Below are positions 10,851 to 21,031 of a DNA stretch of 64,000 nucleotides, in pieces. Location of the stretch: assembly GCF_041260155.1 (NCBI RefSeq), contig NW_027248277.1:21459877-21523876 (forward strand), in the 5' to 3' direction. The DNA comes from Ptychodera flava (taxonomy: Eukaryota; Hemichordata; Enteropneusta; Ptychoderidae). A program made the translations under genes and the position numbers. Positions within the stretch are counted from its first letter, which is position 1. Every line of letters starts with the position of its first letter. The notes below the pieces were generated by a model that searched no databases, was not told where the DNA came from, and saw only the letters and a program-made list of their open reading frames with translations.

Positions 10851-11712
10851 ATTAATTTGTTGAGCTACGCATTGTTGATATTACATAGGTAAATTAACGG
10901 TTCTTGACTTCAAAGATTAAGCCGCACCCTATCACACACAAATATGATGCTTGTCTCCAGCTGTCATGGTATCACCGCCAGCAAAATATATACTCCACGG
11001 TAAAAGAAACCTGCCTAGACAACAATGTGATTACCCGTACCGATATTAGCTAATCATTGATTTTCACTACGCAGTCGTGCAAATATAGTACAAGGGCATT
11101 TACCGTAGAGTAAACATGGCTGACACATCTTCTTTACCATGTTGAGATGTACATATTTGTAAATTTACCCTGGTCAAAGTAGGTTTTGGACTCTTTGAAC
11201 GAAAAGCATTTTCAAATATATTATGCAGGCAGGCAGGTCTAAAGATTTTTTTCTGCAGTCAAAAGTCGTTTTGAGTTGCCTATAGGCGGAGAAATTCCTT
11301 TTTAAATCGATCAATGGAAATATACAATGCTTGTCTTCAAAATGCATTTAACATCCATACATGCCTTGTGTAAACTAAATCGTCCGAAAACAGTTTCATG
11401 AAATCAAATGGCGTGCATCTCTAAGAAGTTCAGCTATTTGATATCAATATTCCGTCAATTTGGTGGGCTTGTGAATGTAGACATATCATAGAATCATAAC
11501 GTATTGTTTTCAAAAAGATCGAGCGTATTTTGTATTCCAAAAAGACTTTTCGAAGGAAAAAGCAAAATCGATATCCTAATATTAGCCAGTCAAAAGCAAG
11601 TTATCAGGTGCCATGCGTCGAACAGCACAGATACACTTTCTGAAACATAGATGCATATCCATAGAGTTCCAATTAAGATGTCTTGTTTGTTGATCGTTAG
11701 TTTCTTGAACAG
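10851..11712. other. Intergenic or intronic DNA before kinase copy 2
   Basis: No coding region is recognised. The segment ends in a possible splice acceptor (TTTCTTGAACAG at 11,712), placed like the acceptors before the other two kinases. Confidence 0.4.
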
Positions 11713-12664
11713 GAACCGTCTACCGAAATGTCGTGTCCCTTCCCTTCGAAGACTACACGGAGTTAAAACCCCTTGGCAAAGGCTCCTATGGCACCGTTCA
11801 TAAAGTCCAGCACCGAGATGGGACAATCTACGCGATGAAGGAGTGTGGTAGACCTAAAAAGCTAATATCATCGATCGAAGAGCTGGTGGCATTGAAAGAG
11901 CTGAAAGATCATCTCACATAGTAGAATATATCGAACACTTTTTGAATCCGAATCAAGATAAGTTTTATATCGTTATGGAATTCTGTAGTGGTGGTAACCT
12001 CGAAGATTACGTCATCAAAGAAAAGCCAAAAAATTAAGTCATCCTTGTGTTGATGAAACACATGGCTGACGCAATGCAGTATTCTCATAAAAAGGGCATA
12101 GTTCATCGTGATCTGAAACCAGAAAACGTCCTGATTTCGATTGAGAATGGTAAACCAAATGCTAAAATCGCTGATTTTGGCATTGCAAAGATCAAGCTTA
12201 GCGACGGTGATCCCTTACCAGCTAGTGGTGTATCCTATATGCATACGCCGGCTGGAACTCGTCTTTACGTGGCACCTGAAGTATATAAGTCTCACTACAA
12301 AGAGAAAGCCGACATTTTCTCCTTAGGTTTGATGTTTTGTGCGATATTGGAGCGCAGAATAGATATAATTAGAGGCCGTTCGCGCCTGATGATCTATTAT
12401 AATAACATTGGAGAAGTCTGTGTAGGGGAGTATCTATTTCATCATCCAAAAGCAGTCAGAGAAGTTGGCAAGAGTGTCATCATCCAAGAGGCAATTCGAA
12501 AGCTAATCAATTCAATGATCAGATGTGAATACAAAGCAAGACCGTCGGCTAGAGAAGTTTACGATGTGCTCAATTCACCCATGCCGATAATTGCACGACC
12601 GGAGAAAAGAAATGACGTACAAAGCGCTGAGAAGACGTGGTTTTCGTACTGCGCCATACTGTGA
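11713..12664 (+). pseudogene. PDIK1L/STK35-like kinase copy 2, decayed
   Basis: Clear kinase homology runs from EDYTELKPLGKGSYGTVHKV through APE and the C-lobe to a final SYCAIL (CaaX box). Conserved elements are the G-loop GKGSYG, AMKE, IEELVAL, HRDLKPENVLI, IADFGIAK, YVAPEVY and ADIFSLGLMFCAILERR. The codon in the normal start position is GTG (11,733), although an open frame continues upstream to the acceptor. One base is missing in the conserved HPNIV segment (about 11,913-11,917), and an in-frame TAA near 12,036 replaces the Gln of the paralogue's DQV. The last third is otherwise well preserved, with a 25-residue extension before the CaaX box. Two clear lesions make it a pseudogene unless the reference sequence is wrong there. 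Confidence 0.8.
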
Positions 12665-13139
12665 TCGGAATTCATTCGACAGATAAACAAAATTTTACGA
12701 GATCTGAAATTACCTACGCAATCACAGTTAGACTGATTGTTTTCTTTTGAAATGTAGTACGATAATTCTTTGAAAACAATTGTAATATCAGCGAACGGAA
12801 ATAGTTCCGATCGAGTATTTTGACATATTAAATACTGGCGTCAGGACGAAATCATGTTAGGTGGATTTTTATCAAAAAGTTTAAAGTACATTTAAATCGC
12901 TGGACATCAATAATCTGAGGTCGTAATTTTAGGTTTTTTATTCTAAATATGTATCCCTTCATTCTTCGAGTAAACTGTTGCTACCATACTGAACTTTAGA
13001 TTCTCATCAATATGAATATATTAAGTATGAGGAGATTTCATGTCATCTTTGACAAGACATATCAGAAATATTGCTTTGAAAAAGTGCTGGTTAAGTGCAA
13101 GACAACCTTTGACTTATACTATCAGAGAACTGATTGTAT
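12665..13139. other. Downstream flank of kinase copy 2
   Basis: AT-rich with no recognised feature; probably 3' UTR and flank of the decayed kinase. Confidence 0.35.
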
Positions 13140-13815
13140 TAAAGATTAAAGTTATGCACCCCAAAAACGAATAGTACGTACTCTTAAAAACTCCAACAGA
13201 TTCGAGCACACACCACCATTGTTTCATGAGTTGGCAATTCTTGATGTTTTTAAGTAATCATTGTACTTATCAAACTGTACTTTTTGTTTATGATGACTTA
13301 CGTGGAAATTTTCCTCCAGAAATTCCTGGTAACTTGTCAAATATTCAACTTTTGTATCGTATCCGATAAGCGATAAGGCAAAAGATAAGGGAAATCTTCT
13401 CATCCTAAACATACCACTAGTATATGACAATGTTCAATGAAATAGTCTTGTGTTACTCTGAAACCAAATCCCAGAAAGTATAAGATCTGTGAAATCCAAT
13501 TCAAACATTAAAAAGGCTTGAAACGTCATCTCGTGTCTCTTTTCTGTCATATATATTTTGTTCTGCCACAAAGTTTTATAATTTATGTACTTACATTGAT
13601 ATAGAATTTATTTCAAATAGCCAGGCTAAATGTTCAGCATAGCGCTCTATGGTAAAATGATTAATTCAGAGATTGTGAATGGTACGGGGCTGGACTCTAT
13701 TTGCATTATGCTATTTTCTAGTCCCGACCCAATTTACTTATCCTTAAATGTGTCTGAATTTTTCTATTTTTCTGTTCTGTTCATTATTGGGAATTAAAAA
13801 TCCTTGAATCCTTGA
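13140..13815 (+). mobile_element. 5'-truncated LINE fragment (CR1/L2-like)
   Basis: Broken plus-strand frames spell the usual C-terminal region of LINE ORF2: FHELAILDVFK, then CTYQTVLFVYDDLRGNFPP, then a KREIF-type tail. The copy ends with GAATTAAAAATCCTTGAATC and an imperfect TTGAATCC microsatellite. Only the region downstream of the RT remains, and several stops and frameshifts are present. It was probably inserted into the kinase-array intergenic DNA after duplication, since no counterpart was seen after copy 1. Confidence 0.6.
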
Positions 13816-14734
13816 ACATTGACTTAATCATAGGTGCTAACACGCATGCGCAATGAAAGCGAAACGGGTCATCTACATGCTTTCGGCTGTCATATGCTCA
13901 ACTAGGTAGCTGAAGCATTCATACGTGCTACATAGGTTGGTACAGGAAAACTGTCGACCTTAAACCATCCAGAAATAAATCGGTGAGTTGACTTACCAAA
14001 TTTTTATCACATGATTTACGCTTTTCATTCGAAATCCGAACGTACACACACTCACAGCTCATGAGCTATAACTTGATACAGAGACTAAACCATGAACATA
14101 GGTAGTGCTTCACCTCAGACTAAAAGTTGTCCCATGTTTGTGGAATGTGTTCACTTCCGTTTTTCTCGGTCACAACATCTGCCGTGACACCCAAATATTG
14201 TGTGATTATACGTGGAACACACATCGATGGTGTTTCAAATGCAACTATCTTAATAAATAGTCTGTACTTTTAAGTGACGGAACAGGGCTTGTAAATGAAC
14301 ACAGAATGGTTTTGTTTGACCTAATTTGACCTCGACTATCCTATTCACTATGTTACATTGATGCAACATGGCTTGTAAATGAATGAATGGGTATTTTTAA
14401 TATTTGTTAATTTGAGCTTCCTATGAATTTACTGTGCACAATCTTTTGATTTGAATAAGCTTTATTTTCGAAAGACCGTTAAAATCATGCACCAGCGCCC
14501 CTTGACGCTTTCCTCGATGACTCGTACGCAAAGCTTTATCGCTACAATGAATAGTCTATAGTCAAAGATTATGACGCCGATCAAAAAGGACTGCGCGATC
14601 TCAAACGATGACGCTACTTCAATACAGCGTCGTCAAGCAAGCTTGGGACTTCCCCATCTACTGTGTTAGTCACTGAGGTCAAACCTTAAGTGCATGCTTG
14701 TATTGTGTAAGTCCTTTTAAGAAAAGATTTATCC

Positions 14735-16255
14735 TAAGGTAGTACGCCCCTCGAAAGTGAAAGACTTAACATTTTGCTCAAAATATCCTCGATGTCACTT
14801 TCAGCCATACTTTTACCCAAATCAAGAATAAAAACCCGGGGGTCACCGTGCAAAGTTTAGTACTAGAGAAACACATTACCTGATATCTACCGACAATTGA
14901 AATTCAAAATGGCCGCTATCCTTGTGTTCACTCAAATGGGAAAAACATTAATTTTCGATTTTCGAAAAATCTCAGACGCTCTAAGAGCTGTATAGACAAG
15001 AAAATTATGAGAAAATATTGAGTGTCCAAATAGCCGTCCGCGAGGCCCATTTTACTTTATTTAACATATATCAAACAGAGAGAGCATTACATGCTGAGGG
15101 ACACTTAAAAGCGGGGCTGTGAGTGTAGGCTATGCCACGAACGTTACTGAAATGCTAGCTTAGCCTCCACTTCATCAATGAGTGACCCCCTCCATTGTAT
15201 TTATGCGCATGATCATTATTTTTATCGAAAAATCCTAAACAAAAAGGAGATATGACTTCTCTGATTTGTTCTGTAACATACTATCGTAGTGATTACACTC
15301 ACTTCTTCAGTTAGCAACCAGGAGTCGTCTAAACTATTTTTGTAAATAATTTGTGATCGGCGGAGCTTACTCCCATGTTTATTTTTACTACTATTACCTA
15401 TGACCTGAGCTTGCTTTTTTACCATGCATCTAACAAAGCCGAAACATTCCAGCCGGACTCGTTTCGCTCCACTGATTTTTATATGCCAATACGCATGTGC
15501 AATGAAAGAGAAAATATTCTTTATCAATATTCCCTGTTCACGTTGCACACATAGGACTCTATTGGAACACGCCATATTGTTGAGTGGTGTAGCAGCAGCT
15601 ATACAGACACTCACATAGGTTACACTAGTCAGTACAGAGTGAAAAAACGTTCTATAAACCGGTGTGATATATATATATATATATATTGGTGAGTATAGCA
15701 TTTCTGTGTGTTGACAATTGGTTGTTAGTTTATTTGCGAGTTTCGATCGAATCATCGAGTCTACGCAATGGCTGCCTGTGGGCTATAACGAAAGACAGAC
15801 ACTGGACTTTGAACGCGGTAGCTCGAACCATGGGTGTTGTCTCATTTTAGCTCCTTGCCCAAACACACTGGCTGTTGCTCCATGTATGTGAACTTTATTT
15901 GCCGTCATCTTTCTGGATTATGAAAGCGGTATTTTTGCTAAGAATGATCTCCCAACGGAGAACGTACCGACGTTGACGTTGGAACAGAAATATGACCTAT
16001 ATGTCTTCTCTCATGATACCTCTCCGACGCTATGCTGTGTATCCATGTCAGCGGCGCAACTGCGCTTTGAATTGAATTCCAACATATGCAAAATGAATGC
16101 GTATGTATTGAAAATATTTTGGCCAACTATTATATTTAACCCTCTTAAGATGTATTTCTATCATTTTACAAAGTTGCACCGCTCATTTGACATAAATATG
16201 GTTGATTTTACTCGAAAAATAATTTTGATAAGGAAAAAATGACGTTGGTCATACG
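14735..16255. repeat. Duplicated intergenic block C
   Basis: Collinear with block A (6,990-8,945) at reduced similarity. It starts with a plus-strand copy of the dispersed repeat (CCTCGAAAGTGAAAGACTTAA, GGTCACCGTGCAAAG, GAAATTCAAAATGGCCGC), continues with the GTGAGTGTAGG and CTCCATGTATGT landmarks, and ends near GACGTTGGTCATACGAC. A (TA)n run lies at 15,668-15,686. The open frame on the minus strand at 15,222-15,755 crosses this microsatellite and is not conserved in block A. Confidence 0.7.
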
Positions 16256-16944
16256 ACAATGCCCTTCTAGGCTTCTATAGAAGGGTCCCTAAGTAAGATA
16301 TATTTGGGGAAAAAACCAAAACATACAGCTATTCTAACGCGGAAATAGTAAACTTCAGGAGTACCTCATGATTTGAAACGCACAAGAGAAACTTGTCCGT
16401 TTTCTCCAACATGAAAACACGGTAAATGAAAAATACTCTGCAGGTAGGTAACCGTCATAGAGAGTACTTATATCGACCCGAAAATTCATCCTGTCGACGT
16501 CTCGAAAATATCATCCAACAAGATGTCGCACGTACTAGCTAACGTCATGTCACTGTTTTTATCGAATAGTACAGGCCTGCACATTTACGGATGAAATGAA
16601 ACAGCCGTACCGCTTTGGTTGTCTATCAGGGCAGAAATTTACTCAACAGTTCAACGTGCAACAATTGTTAGCCATCACCCCACCCATTTCCCCGAAACTA
16701 TTGAAACAAAAGCGAAAACACGCATCGACTCTATTCCAACCGCCGAATTTCAAAACATACATGCATTTTAACTCTGGAAAGAGACTTATCCTTGAAAAAT
16801 TATTGTGAACAAGGGTTAAATATGTGTGCAAGCCTCGTCGACTTAATTAATTATTGAACCAAGCTTAATAATTATCATGAGATTATTTTATGGCAGTATT
16901 ATGTTTGCATACGTATCCTATTTTTATCACAGGAAATACACATT
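16256..16944. other. Intergenic DNA, no feature recognised
   Basis: No gene-like frame, long repeat or RNA gene was seen. Confidence 0.4.
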
Positions 16945-17190
16945 AAGGTAACATGCGCCTCGAAAGACAAACACTTAAACATTTACTAAAAATTTCCTCA
17001 AGGTATCTTTCAACCATACCGTTTTTTTTCAAAATTATAAAAATCAGGGTCACCGTGAAAATATTAGTATTGGAGAAACTAATTACCCAAGATTTACCGG
17101 TATTTGAAATTCAAAATGGCGACCATTTCTATGTCAACACTGTACAGAAAAATGAAACTTTCATTTTTCGAAAAAACTAAGACGATGAAA
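16945..17190 (+). repeat. Dispersed repeat copy upstream of kinase 3
   Basis: This is the same family as the start of block C and the inverted pair in block A. It has GCGCCTCGAAAGACAAACAC, CAGGGTCACCGTGAAAATAT, and GGTATTTGAAATTCAAAATG in the same order. A weaker copy is at about 59,165-59,350. Its consistent internal order over about 250 bp suggests a short non-autonomous element. No terminal repeats were resolved. Confidence 0.6.
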
Positions 17191-17423
17191 ATTATTCTTA
17201 CTCTAAGATCTTTCAAATGACCTCCCTCCCCAACAATGGATTGATCAGAAAAGCATTGTAAACGTTTGAGAATCCGAGGCGCACTCTACGTTAAATGGTA
17301 TAAAGTATTGATCACACAGCGCGAGTCCTCGGACGTAATCATAACGGCCTTAAATTTGATATAATTTGATAATTTCATCGAAAAAATATTGTTCACGAAA
17401 TGGTTTTTCTGCTCTGACTATAC

Positions 17424-17448
17424 TTCGTTTCTTTCGTTCGCAGACAAA
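17424..17448 (+). promoter_or_regulatory. 3' splice site before kinase copy 3
   Basis: A pyrimidine tract ending TTCTTTCGTTCGCAG at 17,443 lies five bases before the ATG at 17,449. The equivalent place before copy 1 has a matching GCTCGCAG. A conserved acceptor so close to the start implies an upstream, mostly non-coding first exon. Confidence 0.6.
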
Positions 17449-18306
17449 ATGCCAGCTGGAGATTACCAGAGGGTAAAAGAGCTTGGTCGCGGAGCGTTTG
17501 GCGTTGTTTATCAGGTCCGTCACAAAGATGGCGCCATTTATGCCATGAAAGAAATCAAAGGTAGTACTAATGCGTCTCAAATCCAGGAACTTGCAGCGTT
17601 GCATGCATTAAAAGACCACCCCAACATTGTCCAGTATGTCGAATATTTTAAGGAAAAGAGAAACATGTGTATCGTGATGGAGTTCTGCAACAGGGGTAAC
17701 CTAGAGAATTACGTCATCGAAGCGAAGCTTTCCGATCAAGTTCTCCTCTCTTTCATAAAGCAAATGGCGGACGCTATCCAGTATTCTCACAGTAGGAGAA
17801 TCGTTCATCGCGATCTCAAGCCAGAAAATGTCTTGATCACGATGAATAATGGTCAGTTAATTGCCAAAATTGCTGATTTTGGACTTGCAAAGATTAAGCT
17901 ATCCGGCACCGTTTCGTTACCAAGCCGTGGGCTGCCTCTGGCATCTTACATGCACACACAGGCAGGAACATATTTGTACTTGGCTCCTGAAGTGTACAAC
18001 GGTAACTACACCGAGAAAGCCGATGTCTTTTCTCTTGGAATCATGTTCTGTGCCATACTGGAGCGCACAATAATGGGTATACGGCTCGTTATCTATTTCA
18101 GCGGCCAATGTCAAGAACCTGTAGGAATATTCCTTCACACTAATCCAGGTGCGACCAGAACACTTGATCCGAAGGTCAACATTCCCGAGGAAAGTAGGAA
18201 TCTGATCAACTCAATGATCAGAGCTTCCTACAAATCCAGACCCTCGGCCAAAGAAGTCCACGAGGCACTGCAGTCAGCATCAGGTTCATACTGCTGCATA
18301 CTGTGA
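17449..18306 (+). CDS. Ser/Thr kinase, PDIK1L/STK35 (NKF4)-like, with CaaX box
   Basis: An intact 285-residue protein kinase with almost nothing outside the catalytic domain. The G-loop GRGAFGVV is at 13-20, catalytic Lys34 in YAMKE, alpha-C Glu47, HRDLKPEN at 120-127, DFG at 143-145, APE at 179-181, alpha-F Asp192 and Arg264. The C-lobe signature ADVFSLGIMFCAILER followed by EPVG and a long insert before RPSA resembles PDIK1L/STK35 (ADIFALGII-type), kinases linked in vertebrates to PDLIM1 and the actin/nuclear compartment. The protein ends YCCIL: Cys282 is in CaaX position and the final Leu favours geranylgeranylation, so membrane anchoring is predicted. The start was chosen because the splice acceptor lies just upstream; a longer frame to 17,389 runs into the intron. 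All catalytic residues are present, so it should be active. It is the last of three tandem paralogues, the first two being decayed. Substrate and expression are unknown. Confidence 0.88.
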   Translation: MPAGDYQRVKELGRGAFGVVYQVRHKDGAIYAMKEIKGSTNASQIQELAALHALKDHPNIVQYVEYFKEKRNMCIVMEFCNRGNLENYVIEAKLSDQVLLSFIKQMADAIQYSHSRRIVHRDLKPENVLITMNNGQLIAKIADFGLAKIKLSGTVSLPSRGLPLASYMHTQAGTYLYLAPEVYNGNYTEKADVFSLGIMFCAILERTIMGIRLVIYFSGQCQEPVGIFLHTNPGATRTLDPKVNIPEESRNLINSMIRASYKSRPSAKEVHEALQSASGSYCCIL

Positions 18307-19264
18307 TCGAAACATGCCTGTATGCAAATCTTTTGAAAAGAAATTGAAAAAATCACCAAAATAGATGACAAACCATATTTTTTCATGAGTCATCGAATTT
18401 CAGAGCAAAGTTCTATTGAAAAATTATAGTGGAGCAACATGTTACGACTTTTGTGAAAAGTTTTGGTCAGGGGGTTATTCGTTTTGATTGCATCTTCAGT
18501 AAGAATATTTAGCCTATTTGGAAACCGCAGATGCTATTTCGAGTGCTCTTGCTAGGGTAAATAATAACGTTTTTTCACAGATATTTTTTTTAATATCGTA
18601 TAAATTGTTGAATTATTTAGATCAATTTCAATCGAATCACAACAAACACAAATATTTAAAAACTAATGGTATGGTGATTGCACTGAAGTTTATGTGGATT
18701 GCACTTACGTTGATTGTACGCTTGACAGATGGTCGTAATGCATATTGGAAGAATTACCCGCTTTAATTATTCGGTCGCTTTTCAGATTTTTCAATTCTTA
18801 GGGATGAGTTCATAAATACTATAATTTTCACTGAGCCTTTTGTGACTACATTACCAATTTTTTATGTTTAGAAAGCAATGAACTAAAAGATGTAAACAAT
18901 ACAGCTAATACCATTTTGTGATATTGTAAATACAATGCATTTGTTGATGTTAAACGTAGTGTAGAACAAGAAAGTGTATTTGATTAAATTGAGGAAAAGA
19001 GATCTATATAGATAGATTTCGAGTCAGTTCTATTTCTCAACCTGCCAGGACTTTGCGCTGTCAATATGAGTTTGGAAAAATCATTGATTGAAATTGACTT
19101 CAATTTTCCAGAGGCTCTGTTGCAATGTTCCTTGATAACGAGGTGAAAGTCTCTCGGGACATCTGTTGTTGAATTGCGTGCAAATACTTCATTGCTCCTG
19201 ATCATGCCAGGAATTGTCGTCGCTTTTTCTTGTATCGACGTCCGTATTTGACAGTTTGCCAGTA
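18307..19264. other. Flank downstream of kinase copy 3
   Basis: No supported gene. A minus-strand open frame (about 19,000-19,260 and on into the adjoining MITE) is not recognisable. Confidence 0.35.
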
Positions 19265-19908
19265 GACTGAAAGATCCGTCGCTTGATGGCGCTCTCTGCG
19301 CTCCCTGGGCCCGAGTTCGATTGCAACCCGAGTAGCGCCCCGAGTTACCCGAGTTGCAGTCGAACGAATCAGCGTAGCTACTCTGATGACGCAAATAACG
19401 TCATTTGACCTTTCAACCCTACTCGGGGTTTCTCTCTCGTCGGAAGCTGGGTTGTTGGTAGAGTTGCAAGTAGCAACTCGGCAAAATGGCCGCCAAACAG
19501 ATGAAGTAAATAAATATATTTTACGCGTTTACGTCAGTTTCAGCAAATAAAAGTAATAATATTATTACCGGTAGTTATTGCATTAAGAGGTTGCCATTTT
19601 CCCGTAATTTTTTAGTGAAAGGTACCTTTCTATGCCCTTAAATTGCACACCGTTTACGTGTGTAGCTGGCGATATAAGAAATATGCAAAACGTTAGTACA
19701 ACACGGTCCTCACATCATGTACATCACATCGGAGTTTTCAAAATGTTGCTCTGATGAATAGAAAATAATATGCAGACCTGACTTGCTATAAAATAATCGA
19801 TTAAAACATGACAGTTTTTATCCATATCAAAAAATATACAAGGGTCCAAATCTTCGTTAAAATCTTCAAAATAATTAGGCAATTTTTTTTTTCAACTCTG
19901 TTGCCATG

Positions 19909-20443
19909 TATGGAAGACCGGTCACGACATGCGACATGCAAGTTTTTAAAACTCCGATCTGCGGTTAGGGTTAGGGTTAGGGGTTAGGGTTAGGGTAGGG
20001 GTTAGGGTGAGGGTTAGAGGTTAGGTTTTCTCTGGTAAAACGCCTTACTTCGCTCTCAACCCTGGAGGTTAGGCCAAGGGAGGGAAAAATTGTAACGGGT
20101 TAGTTAGCGTTAGGGGTTAGGGTTAGGGTTAGGGTTAGGTCGCAGATGACATGGACGCAGGTCGTATGTCGTAGGTCGTGACCGGTCTTCCATACATGTC
20201 TAAGTCCTAACATGGCCGCTATTTCTCCCACGGTGTATTCGTTGTAGAAGTATGCAGAAATAAGCTCGTCTCTACCTCTGTAATCCATCGTTAGGAGGGG
20301 AACGAAATGACATGTATGCAAACGCCATATTAGTTTTGCAACTCGCATGTCGCAGTTTAAGAACTCGCATGTCGCAGTTTAAGAACTCCCAGGTCGCAGT
20401 TAAAAAAAACTCGCATGTCGCATGTCGTGACCGGTCTTCCATA
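19909..20443. mobile_element. Inner MITE containing telomere-like repeats, 11-bp target duplication
   Basis: The ends are TATGGAAGACCGGTCACGAC and its exact inverted match, followed by ATGCGACATGC-like sequence. CTGTTGCCATG occurs directly before the left end (19,898-19,908) and directly after the right end (20,444-20,454). Such a long duplication suggests a Mutator-like (MULE) insertion mechanism. The interior has two TTAGGG-rich tracts, an extra inverted copy of the end at about 20,168-20,196, and repeats of ACTCGCATGTCGCAGTTTAAG (about 20,340-20,420). Confidence 0.8.
19964..20139 (+). repeat. Interstitial telomere-like (TTAGGG)n tracts
   Basis: Two tracts (about 19,964-20,024 and 20,096-20,139) consist of TTAGGG with scattered variants (TTAGGGG, TAGGG, TGAGGG, TTAGAGG), separated by unrelated sequence. 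They lie wholly inside the inner MITE, so they were carried here by transposition rather than by a chromosome-end fusion. The repeat matches the common animal telomere unit. Confidence 0.85.
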
Positions 20444-20635
20444 CTGTTGCCATGTTTGTTTACAAAGGTCGATCGGGTATGTCGGTCGTTTCGCATCTCC
20501 GGGTCACAGTTCTGCGCATGCTAAATAGTGTCCTATGACGTCAACATAAGCTACCCAGGTCGTTACTCGGGTCGGAATCGAACAGCCCTAGAGAGGGAGC
20601 GCAGAGAGAGCCCTCGAGGGACGGATCTTTCAGTC

Positions 20636-20976
20636 TATTTGTCAAGGAGAATAGACTGCACTCACTACCGTTTAGAAAGCTATGGAGTTCCCATGACTGC
20701 GTCATTCGATGAACACCTTCCCCCTTCCATTCAAATAGCCAATAACTTAGGCTTACTTACTGAATAAGTCGGCATCAGAAATTACTCGGCGCGTTTCCGC
20801 GACTTTAAAATGTTTATTTGATAACCGGGCTCAGATATTAGTTGACAGAAATGTGTAAGCGAAACTTCTTTGTTTCTGACCTGCTGGTTCAAAGACAATT
20901 AAGCCGAATTGGACAAAACGATCTTTCATTGATTCAACTATTGTAGCCTACCTGTTTACATGTGCTCTGAAAAGGC

Positions 20977-21031
<55 letters not shown>

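Larger units (their letters stand above)
19265..20635. mobile_element. Outer MITE of a nested pair, TA target duplication
   Basis: GACTGAAAGATCCGTC at the left end is matched by GACGGATCTTTCAGTC at the right end. Inverted similarity continues inward for about 80 bases (GCGCTCTCTGCGCTCCCT and an ACTCGGGT/ACCCGAGT block). TA flanks both sides (19,263-19,264 and 20,636-20,637), as in Tc1/mariner-type insertions. It has no transposase. Another element (19,909-20,443) sits inside it. Confidence 0.75.

Noticed and set aside
15222-15755. 177-codon minus-strand open frame
   Set aside because: Runs through a TA microsatellite and duplicated intergenic DNA, and is not conserved in block A.
18984-19260. 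Minus-strand frame of about 90 codons outside the MITE
   Set aside because: Hydrophilic and possibly an exon, but no family, no clear splice sites, and its continuation lies in a MITE.
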